Shown here piece after piece: positions 28,240 to 37,703 of a DNA stretch of 64,000 nt. The notes under the pieces were generated by a model. That model was not told the origin of the DNA. It worked only from the letters and a program-made list of their open reading frames with translations, and did not search any database. This DNA is from Paramuribaculum sp. GTDB lineage: Bacteria > Bacteroidota > Bacteroidia > Bacteroidales > Muribaculaceae. A program made the translations under genes and the position numbers. Within the stretch, counting starts at the first letter, position 1. The number at the start of each line of letters is the position of its first letter. The DNA lies in the NCBI GenBank assembly GCA_022511125.1, contig JAFLSD010000010.1, forward strand, positions 37,561 through 101,560, written 5' to 3'.

Positions 28240-29067
28240 ATGAAATCAAAGATTATCGTTTCGGCGTGTGTGATGTTGGTGGCTCTATGCAGCTGCGCGG
28301 GTGGTCAGAAATCGGAAAATGAAGAGGGCGGCAAGACTTTGGTGCTCTACTATTCGCAGACCGGCGCGACGAAAGCTGTGGCTGAGGAAATTGGCAAACA
28401 GCTTGAGGCCGAAGTGGTGGCGATAGAGGCGGAAGAACCATACGACGGCGATTATCCAGCTACGATCGAACGTTGGCGTCAGGAAAAAGAAGCCGGAGTG
28501 AAAGTGGGTATCAAACCTCTGCCTGTCAACCCTGAAGATTACGAAACGATTTTTCTCGGATTTCCTGTGTGGGGTGGAACTGTAGCGTCTCCCGTCGCTA
28601 CATTCCTCGCAGACAATTCATTGAAAGGTAAAAAGATAGTAACATTCGCCACCTTCGGAAGCGGAGGTCTTGAATCATCAACTGCAGATGTGGCGGCAGC
28701 ACAGCCCGAGGCAGAAGTTGTGAAGGGTTACGGTGTGCGCAATGCGCTGGTAGCCAAAGCTCCTGCTGAAATAGAGCGTTTTCTGATTGAAAACGGATTT
28801 AAAGAGGGTACAGTTACCGTATTACCGGATTATGGTGAAAACGAACCTGTTAACGAAGGAGAAATAGAAATTTTCAATCAAGCATGCGGGGATTATCAGT
28901 TTCCGCTGGGGACGCCTGTAAGCGTAGAGAAGCGTTCGTATGAAGGGATTGATGATTATAAATTCACTGTAAAATCCCAAACGCCCGATGGTAATGAAAC
29001 AACGGCTACGATCTATGTTGTTGTCGCCGAGGGAGAAACGCCCGTTTTCACACGCGTAGTGCGTTAG
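28240..29067 (+). CDS. Flavodoxin-domain lipoprotein
   Basis: A 275-aa protein with a lipoprotein signal (MKSKIIVSACVMLVALCSC, likely lipid-modified Cys19). The flavodoxin fold begins LVLYYSQTGATKAVAEEIG, where SQTGATK is the FMN phosphate loop, and continues with FLGFPVWGGTVASPVATFL and TFATFGSGG, the usual aromatic-bearing loops. Its C-terminal ~75 residues (QFPLGTPVSVEKRSYEGIDD...) are an extra beta-rich extension. As a periplasmic lipoprotein it could shuttle electrons; related Bacteroidetes proteins are annotated as flavodoxins or NAD(P)H-quinone reductases. It is a single gene whose partner is unknown. The signal peptide and -7 box decide the start. Confidence 0.8.
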   Translation: MKSKIIVSACVMLVALCSCAGGQKSENEEGGKTLVLYYSQTGATKAVAEEIGKQLEAEVVAIEAEEPYDGDYPATIERWRQEKEAGVKVGIKPLPVNPEDYETIFLGFPVWGGTVASPVATFLADNSLKGKKIVTFATFGSGGLESSTADVAAAQPEAEVVKGYGVRNALVAKAPAEIERFLIENGFKEGTVTVLPDYGENEPVNEGEIEIFNQACGDYQFPLGTPVSVEKRSYEGIDDYKFTVKSQTPDGNETTATIYVVVAEGETPVFTRVVR

Positions 29068-29086
29068 TGTCACAGCTGAAATATAG

Positions 29087-29220
29087 AAAAGTTAGGAGTA
29101 AATCTGTCAAAAAGTTAGGAGTAAATCTGTCAAAAAGTTAGGAATAAATTCATCAAAAAGTTAGGAGTAAACTCATCAAAAAGTTAGGAGTAAACTTGCT
29201 AAAAAGTTAGGAATAAACTA
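29087..29220 (+). repeat. Six tandem 23-bp repeats upstream of the DUF4143 ATPase gene
   Basis: Units start at 29087, 29110, 29133, 29156, 29179 and 29202 (last one partial). Each begins AAAAGTTAGGA(G/A)TAAA and ends in a more variable TCTGTCA, TTCATCA or CTTGCTA. The last unit runs directly into the -7 box at 29219. The units are contiguous with no spacers, so this is not a CRISPR array. Confidence 0.9.
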
Positions 29221-29226
29221 ACTTTG
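29219..29226 (+). promoter_or_regulatory. -7 box for the DUF4143 ATPase gene
   Basis: TAACTTTG, 20 bp before the ATG at 29247 and abutting the tandem repeats, which therefore occupy the -33 region and beyond. Confidence 0.6.
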
Positions 29227-29246
29227 CAACCATAATTGATTTAATT

Positions 29247-30533
29247 ATGGAAAATCCATCATATCATCCTCGTATTTGTGACGATTATCTTAAAAGGAAA
29301 CTTAGATCCAGTGGCGCGGTTTTAATAATAGGACCGAAATGGTGCGGAAAGACGTGGACCGGTTTAAACGTTGCCAGAAGTGTGATTTTTTTACAGGATC
29401 CGGATAAACGCAGTTCTTATATCCGATTGGCTCAAACGGAACCATCTTATTTGCTACAAGGCGAGAAGCCCAGGCTCATCGATGAATGGCAAATAGCTCC
29501 AGTGCTCTGGGATGCGGTGAGATTTGCCATAGATTTAGATGGTAAAAAAGGCCAATTTATTCTTACGGGAAGTGTAGTAGTGCCGGGAAATGATTCACTT
29601 GCTGAATATGAACGGCGAGAACATAGTGGAACGGGACGTATTTCTCGATTACGAATGCGTACAATGAGCTTGTTTGAAAGTGGTGAATCAACAGGTTTAG
29701 TGTCATTAAAATCATTGTTTGACGGGAAAGAAGATATCGTGGGTGAAGGGAAACTATCGATTACCGACACTGCTTTCGCAATATGTAGAGGCGGGTGGCC
29801 TTCGGCCGTGGATATGGAAAGAGAGGACGCTCTCGAAGTAGCATATAATTATGTGGATGCTGTGTGTGAAGAGGAGATATCTATAGAAGGGTCAAGAAAA
29901 AATCCCGAACGAATGAGGTCTATCTTAAGATCTTTGTCAAGGAATGTATCAACCATGACATCCGACCGTACAATAATAAGCGATGTTGTGGCCAATGATA
30001 TTTCTTTGACAAATAAGACTTTGGAAAATTACATCAAAGTATTACGTGATTTATTTTTGATCGAAGATATAAAAGCTTGGCAACCGTCGATCAGATCAAA
30101 AACAGGCATTAGAACCTCAGATAAAAGGCAATTTACCGATCCTTCCTTAGCCGTAGCATCGCTGGGATTAAGTCCCGAGGCTCTTTTGGATGATTTCAAT
30201 TATTTCGGCTTCTTGTTCGAATCATTAGTCGTAAGGGATTTACGGATTTATTCCGAACCTTTAAGAGGCACGATAAAACATTATCATGATAATAGCGGTC
30301 TTGAGAGTGATATCATAATATCACTTGATGACGGCCGTTGGGCGGCGGTTGAAGTTAAGTTAGGCACAAAGGAGATAGATATGGGCGCTGAAAATCTAAA
30401 GAAATTATCATCGAAAATAAATACAGAGAAGCATTCTTCCCCGTCATTCCTAATGGTAGTAACAGGCGGAAAATTTGCATATAGGAGAGAGGACGGTGTC
30501 TTAGTAGTGCCGATTTCAGCTTTAAAGGACTGA
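29247..30533 (+). CDS. AAA_14 / DUF4143 ATPase
   Basis: A 428-aa protein with an AAA_14 ATPase domain (Walker A IIGPKWCGKTWT, about residues 26-37; Walker B PRLIDEWQ near 75; LTGS sensor near 110) and a DUF4143 C-terminal domain (about 190-370) ending in ESDIIISLDDGRWAAVEVKLG, an Asp...Glu-x-Lys pattern of the PD-(D/E)XK fold. The Walker A Cys (KWCGKT) is a common variant in this family. The gene follows an iteron-like repeat and a promoter and is convergent with the MFS gene. The molecular role of this family is not established; a link to defence or toxin-antitoxin-like regulation is speculation. Confidence 0.85.
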   Translation: MENPSYHPRICDDYLKRKLRSSGAVLIIGPKWCGKTWTGLNVARSVIFLQDPDKRSSYIRLAQTEPSYLLQGEKPRLIDEWQIAPVLWDAVRFAIDLDGKKGQFILTGSVVVPGNDSLAEYERREHSGTGRISRLRMRTMSLFESGESTGLVSLKSLFDGKEDIVGEGKLSITDTAFAICRGGWPSAVDMEREDALEVAYNYVDAVCEEEISIEGSRKNPERMRSILRSLSRNVSTMTSDRTIISDVVANDISLTNKTLENYIKVLRDLFLIEDIKAWQPSIRSKTGIRTSDKRQFTDPSLAVASLGLSPEALLDDFNYFGFLFESLVVRDLRIYSEPLRGTIKHYHDNSGLESDIIISLDDGRWAAVEVKLGTKEIDMGAENLKKLSSKINTEKHSSPSFLMVVTGGKFAYRREDGVLVVPISALKD

Positions 30534-30557
30534 ATAGAATCTGTAATGCCGGTATGC

Positions 30558-31934
30558 TTAAAGCGTTACGTGGCGACGTATTATCACTCGACCACGATCG
30601 ACACTGAAAACACAAGCCAAAATAGCGAAAGCGCAGGCAGTCCATAGGCAAACTTCAACCGACAGCCCGATTGCCGGTATCAGAGCGAAAATAATGGTTA
30701 CGAATGTTGAGCCGAGTGTCTGTCCGGTCAGGCGCGCCGTGCTTTGCATACCCCCTGCTGCTCCCGTGCGTTCAACAGGCGTGGCCATAACCATAACGAT
30801 ATTGTTGGGTGTCTGAAAGAAACCGAACCCTACGCCGCATATTGCCATTCGCCATATTATATCCCAAATTCCGGCGTTAGCGGGCATAAAAATGAGAGTC
30901 AACAAGCCGCCAATGAAGATGAACATTCCCGCAGCTGCCGTAAAGGCGGGATTATGTCGCTCGATGTATCTGGCAGCAAGAGGGGAGATGATCATTGTGG
31001 CCAACGGCCAGGGAGTCATGATCAATCCGGTGGAGAGTTCCGAAAATTTCAATTCCGTGAGGTAAAGAAACGGAAGGGCTATCATGGTAAGGTTCTGAGC
31101 GATGAAGGAGCATACGGAAGTAAAGATGCTCGTGGAATAAAGCCTTGTATGGAACAGATCGATGGGAAACATGGGATGCTCGAGTCCACGTTGCCGCCGT
31201 ACGTAAATCACGGCTATAACCAGTGAAAGCACAAGAAGAAATATACTTAAAGTAACATCACCTTTTCGCGAGAAGTTGCCGAGCGCAAAAAACAGGAATC
31301 CGAAGAAAAGCATGTTGAAAAATCCGCTAAGCCAATCGAAGTGAGGGTGTGGCGGCCGTCCGGGATTACGGGGCAGCGTTCGGAGCCCGATAATAAAAGC
31401 AATAATGCCAAACGGAATATTGATGATGAATAGCCAGTGCCAAGTCGAGACAGACATGATCCATCCGGCGAGACTGGGGCCGGCAGCTGTGGCTATGGAT
31501 ATGAACATAGCGTTTAAAGCCAAGCCGCGACCAAGGATAGCACGAGGGTAAATAACACGTGTCAGAGCTACGTTGACACTCATCACTCCGGCACCACCTA
31601 AAGCCTGGATAGCTCTCGATACCAACAACATGGTGAAACTCCGCGACAGGGCGCACATAGCAGAACCGGCAGTAAAGATTATTACTCCGAGAAGGAAATT
31701 ACGACGATAACTGTATTGGTCGCCAATCGACGAAAGAGGCAACAGGAGCATGACAATGATCAACTGATAGATAGTGACGAGCCAAACGGTAACGGATTCG
31801 GATACACCGAACTCACCGCCGATCACAGGCAGAGCGACGTTCATCAGCGAAACGTCGAGCACTGTCATTACCAGCACTATTATAACAGAAGTGATAGCGA
31901 CATATTTGTGGAATTCCAGCTTAGTTTCTCCCAT
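30558..31934 (-). CDS. MFS drug exporter, DHA2 (EmrB/QacA) type
   Basis: A 458-aa membrane protein with about 14 predicted hydrophobic segments, fitting the DHA2 family. TM1 carries VMTVLDVSLMNVALPVI (the D-x-x-x-x-NVALP motif of DHA2), the 2-3 loop carries GDQYSYRRNFLLG (motif A), and LNAMFISIATAAGPSLAGWI in TM5 resembles motif C of antiporters. It would export drugs or metabolites by proton antiport. No membrane-fusion or TolC-like partner is adjacent. It is transcribed toward the DUF4143 gene and away from the flavin-binding gene upstream (32 bp), which may share its transcript. Confidence 0.88.
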   Translation of the reverse strand: MGETKLEFHKYVAITSVIIVLVMTVLDVSLMNVALPVIGGEFGVSESVTVWLVTIYQLIIVMLLLPLSSIGDQYSYRRNFLLGVIIFTAGSAMCALSRSFTMLLVSRAIQALGGAGVMSVNVALTRVIYPRAILGRGLALNAMFISIATAAGPSLAGWIMSVSTWHWLFIINIPFGIIAFIIGLRTLPRNPGRPPHPHFDWLSGFFNMLFFGFLFFALGNFSRKGDVTLSIFLLVLSLVIAVIYVRRQRGLEHPMFPIDLFHTRLYSTSIFTSVCSFIAQNLTMIALPFLYLTELKFSELSTGLIMTPWPLATMIISPLAARYIERHNPAFTAAAGMFIFIGGLLTLIFMPANAGIWDIIWRMAICGVGFGFFQTPNNIVMVMATPVERTGAAGGMQSTARLTGQTLGSTFVTIIFALIPAIGLSVEVCLWTACAFAILACVFSVDRGRVIIRRHVTL

Positions 31935-31966
31935 AATGCACTAACAGTCGACGGTAATTCAGATAT

Positions 31967-32452
31967 TTATAAGATACAATCATTGCGCTTTCGAGTCAGT
32001 TCTATAGCTTCTTTTCCTGTGACGGAACTTATATCGAGTCTGAAAAGAGTCACCCTTGGAAGACCTGAAGCTATTTCCTGCTCATCGTCAATCCCGGGAG
32101 AATATTTAGAAGTGAGAAGTCGGAGTGCGTTGATCCTATCCGTTTCATCGGTAACAAATGAAATAATTCCCGAGGCTATTACACTTCGGAAAAAAGTAGT
32201 GAATTTTTCCGGATGTATTTCGTCCAGATCTATGACAGTGAATGATGCATGCGGATTATTTCTGATGCAGTCAATCTTCTTTCCCTCTTTGGCACAATGG
32301 AAATAAATAGCCTTTTCGCCGTCGTAAACGAAACTCATTGGCACCCCATAAGGAATATTGTCAGAATCGACAAGCGAGAGCACTCCGCTCGTCGACTTGT
32401 GAAGGATTTGCTTCACCTCTTTATCCGGCAATTGTTGTTTGAATCGCCTCAT
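31967..32452 (-). CDS. Pyridoxamine 5'-phosphate oxidase-like (NimA-type) flavin-binding protein
   Basis: A 161-aa protein of the FMN-binding split-barrel fold. It starts MRRFKQQLPDKEVKQIL, and GVLSLVDSDNIPYGVPMSFV followed by AIYFHCAKEGKKIDCIRNN is the usual pattern of NimA-related proteins, including the His-Cys segment that contacts FMN. Such proteins bind flavin or F420 and some reduce nitroimidazoles. Here it lies 32 bp upstream of the MFS exporter, in the same direction, suggesting a shared detoxification transcript, although that is inference. Function not proven. Confidence 0.7.
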   Translation of the reverse strand: MRRFKQQLPDKEVKQILHKSTSGVLSLVDSDNIPYGVPMSFVYDGEKAIYFHCAKEGKKIDCIRNNPHASFTVIDLDEIHPEKFTTFFRSVIASGIISFVTDETDRINALRLLTSKYSPGIDDEQEIASGLPRVTLFRLDISSVTGKEAIELTRKRNDCIL

Positions 32453-32463
32453 GATCAGTCAAA

Positions 32464-32973
32464 TTAATGTTTTTTGACTTGTTTGAACCGGATCTTTTGC
32501 TCAGGGTTGTACTCAACGCTTGCACTTTCAACAAAACCGGCAGGAATGGTAATCTCAAATTCTCCTTCTACCATCTCATAAGTTTCATACTGTTCGCCTC
32601 GCACTTGAGTAACGCCTATGTCGGAAAAATTGACAACGACTCCATTCAGTCCTCCTCCTTCGAGCGATGTAAACTCACATTCATAGGCACTTACTTTCTT
32701 GTCGTCTCCCTCCGTTACATTGCTTACAAAAATGTGTGGCGGATAGACAAACGCGGTACTCCATGAGAGAGAATGGCCTTTCCAAAGTAACGTTATTGAG
32801 GTCTGGGCCTCATCGTAAACCCCTCCATCCTGAGGTCCTGCATAGACAGTAGCCTCCTCCATATATGTCACATCGATGTCGTTAGACGGATCATTGTCGC
32901 AAGCCGAAAACATCATGACAGAAACAATGGCAATCAGGATGTTTAATAATAGATTATATCGTTTGATAATCAT
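32464..32973 (-). CDS. Small lipoprotein of unknown function
   Basis: A 169-aa protein with a signal peptide (IAIVSVMMFSAC) and likely lipidated Cys25, then DNDPSNDIDVTYMEE. The mature part is acidic and beta-rich (EYNPEQKIRFKQVKKH end; VEGEFEITIPAGFVES), reminiscent of small Bacteroidetes surface or periplasmic lipoproteins. It is 12 bp upstream of the flavin-binding gene on the same strand and 21 bp downstream of prfC, so the four genes prfC, lipoprotein, flavin protein and MFS may form one transcription unit. I do not recognise the family. Confidence 0.6.
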   Translation of the reverse strand: MIIKRYNLLLNILIAIVSVMMFSACDNDPSNDIDVTYMEEATVYAGPQDGGVYDEAQTSITLLWKGHSLSWSTAFVYPPHIFVSNVTEGDDKKVSAYECEFTSLEGGGLNGVVVNFSDIGVTQVRGEQYETYEMVEGEFEITIPAGFVESASVEYNPEQKIRFKQVKKH

Positions 32974-32993
32974 GGTCAGTAACTTGAGGAGAA

Positions 32994-34574
32994 TTAGAAT
33001 TCGGAATTGAAATGGAAACGGATTTTAGGGAAATCCTGCTGAGCCATAGAGAGAACATAAGCTGAGTCAGCAAGGAAAACGTCACGCCCTTCGCGATCGA
33101 CGGCCATAAACTGATATTTGCGTTTCTTGAAAGCTTCCAAAGCCTCTTTGTCGTCGCTTTCAATCCAACAGGCTTTGTAGAGCGATATAGGTTCCCACCG
33201 GCATTGAGCTCCATATTCGTGGAGCAAGCGATATTGTATAACCTCAAACTGGAGCTGACCTACAGTGCCGATTATTTTCCGGCCGTTAAACTGATTGATA
33301 AAAAGCTGTGCAACACCTTCATCCATCAGTTGCTGAATACCCTTTTCAAGCTGTTTGGATTTCATGGGGTCGGTATTCTCTATGTACTTGAACATCTCAG
33401 GGGAGAAGCTCGGAAGTCCTTTGAAATGAAGCTTTTCTCCAGCAGTGAGAGTGTCGCCGATTTTGAATGTTCCGGTATCGGGTATGCCGACTATGTCTCC
33501 GGGGTAGGCTTCATCGACAATATTCTTTTTCTGAGCCATGAAAGCAGTAGGTGCCGAGAATTTAAGAGTTTTGTCGGAACGGACATGATGATAGGGCGCG
33601 TTTCTTTCGAATGTGCCCGAACAAACCTTGACAAACGCTATGCAAGAGCGGTGATTGGGATCCATATTTGCGTGGATTTTGAATACGAAACCGGAAAATG
33701 GTTCTTCGTCGGGACGTACTTCACGCTCTTCAGCGTTAATGGGGCGAGGCGACGGGGCTATACGCACGAAGCAGTCCAGGAGTTCTTTGACACCGAAAGT
33801 ATTGAGCGCCGACCCAAAGAAAACGGGAGCGACTTTCCCCTCAAGATAATCATTGACGTTAAATTCCGGATAAACTCCTTCGATTAGTTCGAGATCCTCG
33901 CGAAGTTTCTCGGCGTCAGCTTCGCCTACTGCCTCGTCGATACGAGGATCTTCAAGGCTGTCGATTTCCACTCGCTCGGTGATTTTCTGTTTGTCGGGAG
34001 TGAACAAATCGAGAGAATGTTCGTAGATATTGTAAACGCCCTTGAATTTAGCCCCGATATTGATTGGCCAGCTCAGGGGACGCACGGCGATGTGAAGTTC
34101 TTGTTCCAGCTCGTCGAGAATGTCGAACGGGTCGCGGCCTTCACGGTCGAGTTTATTTACGAAGATGATTACCGGAGTGTTGCGCATCCTGCATACTTCC
34201 ATGAGCTTACGGGTCTGTTGCTCTACGCCTTTAGCTACATCGACCACAATGATCACGCTATCGACGGCCGTGAGTGTACGGTAAGTGTCCTCTGCGAAGT
34301 CCTGGTGGCCGGGAGTGTCAAGGATATTTATCTTGTAGCCGTCGTATTCAAATCCCATCACTGAGGTTGCTACAGATATACCACGTTGTTTTTCGATTTC
34401 CATCCAGTCGCTCGTGGCGGTTTTTTTGATTTTGTTTGATTTGACGGCTCCCGCCACGTGGATAGCTCCTCCGAAGAGCAGCAGTTTCTCGGTAAGAGTG
34501 GTTTTACCGGCATCGGGGTGGGAAATGATGGCGAATGTGCGCCTGCGGTTTATTTCATCAGTCAATTTCGACAT
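32994..34574 (-). CDS. prfC: Peptide chain release factor 3 (GTPase)
   Basis: A 526-aa translational GTPase that removes RF1/RF2 from the ribosome after peptide release. P-loop SHPDAGKT at residues 18-25, switch-[16 protein letters not shown] near 85, and [14 protein letters not shown] near 143 are all present, as is the RF3-specific C-terminal half ([18 protein letters not shown]). Length is normal. A TAACTTTG -7 box lies on its strand at 34624-34617. The gene is divergent from the RNA methyltransferase. Confidence 0.95.
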   Translation of the reverse strand: MSKLTDEINRRRTFAIISHPDAGKTTLTEKLLLFGGAIHVAGAVKSNKIKKTATSDWMEIEKQRGISVATSVMGFEYDGYKINILDTPGHQDFAEDTYRTLTAVDSVIIVVDVAKGVEQQTRKLMEVCRMRNTPVIIFVNKLDREGRDPFDILDELEQELHIAVRPLSWPINIGAKFKGVYNIYEHSLDLFTPDKQKITERVEIDSLEDPRIDEAVGEADAEKLREDLELIEGVYPEFNVNDYLEGKVAPVFFGSALNTFGVKELLDCFVRIAPSPRPINAEEREVRPDEEPFSGFVFKIHANMDPNHRSCIAFVKVCSGTFERNAPYHHVRSDKTLKFSAPTAFMAQKKNIVDEAYPGDIVGIPDTGTFKIGDTLTAGEKLHFKGLPSFSPEMFKYIENTDPMKSKQLEKGIQQLMDEGVAQLFINQFNGRKIIGTVGQLQFEVIQYRLLHEYGAQCRWEPISLYKACWIESDDKEALEAFKKRKYQFMAVDREGRDVFLADSAYVLSMAQQDFPKIRFHFNSEF

Positions 34575-34616
34575 GTCTTTATGATTCAGTTATAAGATAT
34601 ATAGAATTTTCGTCTA

Positions 34617-34654
34617 CAAAGTTACATACAATTATGGAATTGTGAGTAATTTTG
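34617..34654. promoter_or_regulatory. Divergent -7 boxes between prfC and the RNA methyltransferase gene
   Basis: Minus-strand TAACTTTG (34624-34617) for prfC and plus-strand TAATTTTG (34647-34654) for the methyltransferase. The plus box ends 7 bp before the ATG at 34662, so the methyltransferase mRNA may be nearly leaderless if this box is used. Confidence 0.45.
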
Positions 34655-34661
34655 CAATGGA

Positions 34662-35432
34662 ATGGACTATACGAATGCGATAAGAAAATTGGTCGGATCG
34701 CTTGACAATGCGCGCGACCGAAGAGAAACCGGACTTTTCAAGGCGGAGGGTTGGAAGTGTGTTGCCGACACCTTGGGTTATTTCGACACAGAACTGCTCC
34801 TTTTGTCTCACGAACGGTTGGTAGCGATGAGGCAAAGAGAAAACTTTAAGGAAATAGATGAATCCAAGATAGTTGTAGTGCCCAACCGAGATTTCCGGCG
34901 CATGACGAGTCTGTCAACAGCATCCGATATAATAGCGGTCTACAAAATTCCCGACAGCCGGGTTGATAAAGCGGATTTGGAGAATAAACTCGTGCTCGCT
35001 CTTGACGGTATCCAGGATCCGGGCAATTTAGGCACTATCTTGAGAGCCGCCGACTGGTTCGGAGTGCAAGATGTTATCTGTTCACAAAATACGGCTGATC
35101 CCTATTCTCCCAAAACGGTAATGGCATCGATGGGTGCCATCTCTCGGGTAAGACCTAAGAAATGCAATCTGAAAGATATTATCTATCAGTCCGAACTGAC
35201 GGTTTACGGCACTTCCCTGGCAGGCACAGATATCTATAAAGCTGATCTAACGGCAACCGGAATCATCGTTATGGGAAGCGAAGGTCGCGGTATGTCGGAT
35301 GAAATAGCCGGCATCGTAGACCGGCATCTTTTCATTCCTCCTTACCCGGGCGACAGTCCTACATCGGAATCGCTCAACGTGGGTATGGCGACTTCAATAA
35401 TCTTGTCCGAATTCAGACGACGACTTATCTAA
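34662..35432 (+). CDS. TrmH/SpoU-family RNA 2'-O-methyltransferase
   Basis: A 256-aa SPOUT enzyme. The N-terminal substrate-binding part (about 1-100) includes NARDRRETGLFKAEGWKCV. Motif 1 is ALDGIQDPGNLGTILRAADW (about 109-128), motif 2 is VMGSEGRGMSDEIA and motif 3 is SLNVGMATSIILSEFRRR at the end, forming the SAM-binding trefoil knot. It methylates ribose 2'-O in rRNA or tRNA; the site cannot be told from sequence. It precedes radA by 7 bp, so the two are probably co-transcribed. Confidence 0.88.
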   Translation: MDYTNAIRKLVGSLDNARDRRETGLFKAEGWKCVADTLGYFDTELLLLSHERLVAMRQRENFKEIDESKIVVVPNRDFRRMTSLSTASDIIAVYKIPDSRVDKADLENKLVLALDGIQDPGNLGTILRAADWFGVQDVICSQNTADPYSPKTVMASMGAISRVRPKKCNLKDIIYQSELTVYGTSLAGTDIYKADLTATGIIVMGSEGRGMSDEIAGIVDRHLFIPPYPGDSPTSESLNVGMATSIILSEFRRRLI

Positions 35433-35439
35433 CCTCAAT

Positions 35440-36801
35440 ATGGCAAAGACAACGAAAACAGTATGGTTTTGTTCTGACTGCGGCAACGAATCTCCAAAAT
35501 GGGAGGGCCGTTGTCCGGCATGCGGTGCGTGGAACACAATGGTGGAGGAGAAGATTACTCCGGCTTCAAAGTCGCGGAAAACCGATCTTGTAGCTAAATC
35601 TAAGCCAGTCAGGGTCTCGGAAATCGTTTCCGAAGAAAGTCCGCGCATTCCTATGCCGTCGAAGGAGCTCAACAGAGTCCTCGGGGGCGGTCTCGTTCCC
35701 GGTTCGATGGTGCTGATAGGGGGAGAGCCTGGCATAGGAAAGTCGACTCTCGTTTTGCAGAACACGCTGTCGATAAAGTCGCGTAAGGTGCTTTATGTGA
35801 GCGGTGAAGAAAGTGCCGCACAGATCAAGATGCGTGCCGACCGTCTGGGACGCCACAGTGAGAGTGTATACATTGTGTGCGAAACATCTCTTGAAACTAT
35901 TTTCGAACATATACGAACGGTTAATCCCGACCTTTTGGTCGTTGATTCGATCCAGACTATAGCGTCAGACTCGTTAGAGTCACCCGCCGGAAGCGTGGGA
36001 CAGGTGCGCGAATGTTCAGCCCGGTTATTGCGCTATGCTAAGGAAAGCGGAGTTCCGGTGTTCGTTATCGGCCATATTAACAAAGAGGGCAGCATCGCTG
36101 GGCCGAAAGTGCTGGAACATATCGTCGACACGGTTCTTCAGTTCGAAGGCGACAGCCAATATATGTACCGAATCCTGCGATCAATAAAAAACCGTTTCGG
36201 GAGCACGGCTGAAATAGGTATCTATGAAATGTGCCGCCAGGGACTGCGTGAGGTAACCAATCCGTCGGAAATGCTTCTGACCCATTCGGACGAACGTTTG
36301 TCGGGGACAGCTATAGGGGTGACAGTCGAAGGTATCCGTCCGCTGATGATTGAAGTACAGGCACTTGTCAGCACGGCGGCATACGGCACGCCGCAACGTT
36401 CGGTGACCGGTTTCGACGGCAAACGCATGAATATGCTTCTCGCGGTATTGGAAAAACGTGTGGGTTTCAAACTTACCCAGAAGGATGTGTTTTTAAACAT
36501 TGCAGGCGGTCTGAAAGTAAACGACCCCGCTTTGGATCTGGCGGTGATTTGTGCGATTCTTTCGAGTAATGTCGATATGGTTATACCGCGGAGTATCTGT
36601 ATGGCGGGAGAGGTTGGTCTAACCGGTGAGATCCGTCCTGTCACTAAATTGGAACAACGCGTGTTGGAAGCCGAAAAACTCGGCATGGAGGAGATTCTCG
36701 TTCCGAAAGGCAATCTGAAAGGGTTCGACAAAAGCCGTGTCAATATAAAAATCACTGAAGTGGGAAAAGTCGAGGAAGCTTTCCGCGCCCTATTCGGATA
36801 A
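35440..36801 (+). CDS. radA: DNA repair protein RadA
   Basis: A 453-aa RecA-related helicase acting in branch migration during recombination. The N-terminal zinc finger has Cys11, Cys14, Cys25 and Cys28; Walker A GGEPGIGKST is at 94-103 and the family-specific KNRFG at 250-254. The C-terminal Lon-protease-like domain ends in VEEAFRALFG. Length is normal, so the reading frame is intact. The last 32 bases are repeated at 37896-37927, about 1.1 kb downstream, bracketing an insertion. RadA is normally a stable chromosomal gene. Confidence 0.95.
   Translation: MAKTTKTVWFCSDCGNESPKWEGRCPACGAWNTMVEEKITPASKSRKTDLVAKSKPVRVSEIVSEESPRIPMPSKELNRVLGGGLVPGSMVLIGGEPGIGKSTLVLQNTLSIKSRKVLYVSGEESAAQIKMRADRLGRHSESVYIVCETSLETIFEHIRTVNPDLLVVDSIQTIASDSLESPAGSVGQVRECSARLLRYAKESGVPVFVIGHINKEGSIAGPKVLEHIVDTVLQFEGDSQYMYRILRSIKNRFGSTAEIGIYEMCRQGLREVTNPSEMLLTHSDERLSGTAIGVTVEGIRPLMIEVQALVSTAAYGTPQRSVTGFDGKRMNMLLAVLEKRVGFKLTQKDVFLNIAGGLKVNDPALDLAVICAILSSNVDMVIPRSICMAGEVGLTGEIRPVTKLEQRVLEAEKLGMEEILVPKGNLKGFDKSRVNIKITEVGKVEEAFRALFG
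36770..36801. repeat. 32-bp direct repeat, copy 1 (3' end of radA)
   Basis: Starts TCGAGGAAGC and ends TATTCGGATAA. It encodes EEAFRALFG and the radA stop codon. An identical copy is at 37896-37927. Confidence 0.9.
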
Positions 36802-36900
36802 TATTACAGGTGAATAATAGTTACTTCTATTTTGTTTATTTTGAGTAATGTTATCACAGTTGTTATTTTCATAAAAATATCACGATTAACAAAATTTAAC

Positions 36901-36939
36901 GGGGGGGGGTAGACGATAACATATAAATTTCTAATTTTG
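36901..36939 (+). promoter_or_regulatory. G-tract promoter of the radA-insert gene
   Basis: Nine G (36901-36909), then 22 nt, then TAATTTTG (36932-36939). The stretch just upstream (TTAACAAAATTTAAC, G9, TA; 36886-36911) is identical to that at 39394-39419. Confidence 0.6.
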
Positions 36940-36974
36940 CTCTAAAATTATTATGTTATTATTTGAATATTCTT

Positions 36975-37703
36975 ATGATGTTTAGAGTTGTAAAATTAGT
37001 AAATACTGTTTTTGCTGTCTCACTATGTTTTTTATTGTTTTCAACGAATATAAACGGACAGGTTTATCATAGGGAATATAAAAAATCTGATTTGAAGAAT
37101 GAAGTTTATAAAAGAGGAAATAAACCGGTTTTAGAGGATGGAAGAATTGTTTTTGTTGAAACATTAGAAGGCGTTAAGCCGAAAGAAATGTATTGGCGTG
37201 CTCACAATATTTTGACAAATTTAATGGGTACTACCGGGAAACGGCACTCTTTATTTCTTAATAAATTCACTCTATTACAAGAGAATGAAAGGATTCAACT
37301 TGACGGCGGTTATGAATACTGGGTAAAAACCACTTTTTATGGATTACCTTCTAATCCAAGTATTCATACTCTTACTTTTAAATTATTAATGGAATTCAAA
37401 GATGGACGATATAGAATGGTTTTTTATGACTTTAAGGATTTTGATGATGTCAGTAATGCTACTGGTCCTTATTATAGAGAACACGCAAATTTAGTTTTTA
37501 ATACTCCGGATGAGGACGAGAAGTGGGATAAATTTTTCGACAAAAATGGATTTCCGAATAATAAAGGAACCTGGAAGGGTAGTTTTATGAGAATGGCATT
37601 TATCGACAATCTCAATTATTTCCATAAAACAATATCTGAAAAAATGAAATCTCCGATCAAACGTAATAGTGATACGGAATTGATTAGGGAAGATAAATGG
37701 TAA
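36975..37703 (+). CDS. Secreted protein, DUF4468-like (TBP-like fold), in the radA insert
   Basis: A 242-aa protein with a signal peptide (LVNTVFAVSLCFLLF, ending NINGQ, so the mature protein probably starts at Gln). The body (KDGRYRMVFYDF near residue 145, following GGYEYWVKTTFYGL and TLTFKLLMEF) resembles the DUF4468 TBP-like-fold family of Bacteroidetes, although this is by eye. The sequence is AT-rich unlike radA and the thr genes. An upstream TTG is possible, but ATG at 36975 gives a cleaner signal peptide. It is the only intact gene in the insert bounded by the 32-bp repeats. Function unknown. Confidence 0.55.
   Translation: MMFRVVKLVNTVFAVSLCFLLFSTNINGQVYHREYKKSDLKNEVYKRGNKPVLEDGRIVFVETLEGVKPKEMYWRAHNILTNLMGTTGKRHSLFLNKFTLLQENERIQLDGGYEYWVKTTFYGLPSNPSIHTLTFKLLMEFKDGRYRMVFYDFKDFDDVSNATGPYYREHANLVFNTPDEDEKWDKFFDKNGFPNNKGTWKGSFMRMAFIDNLNYFHKTISEKMKSPIKRNSDTELIREDKW

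Noticed and set aside
29087-29220. Possible CRISPR array
   Set aside because: Units are contiguous 23-mers with no unique spacers and no cas genes are nearby.
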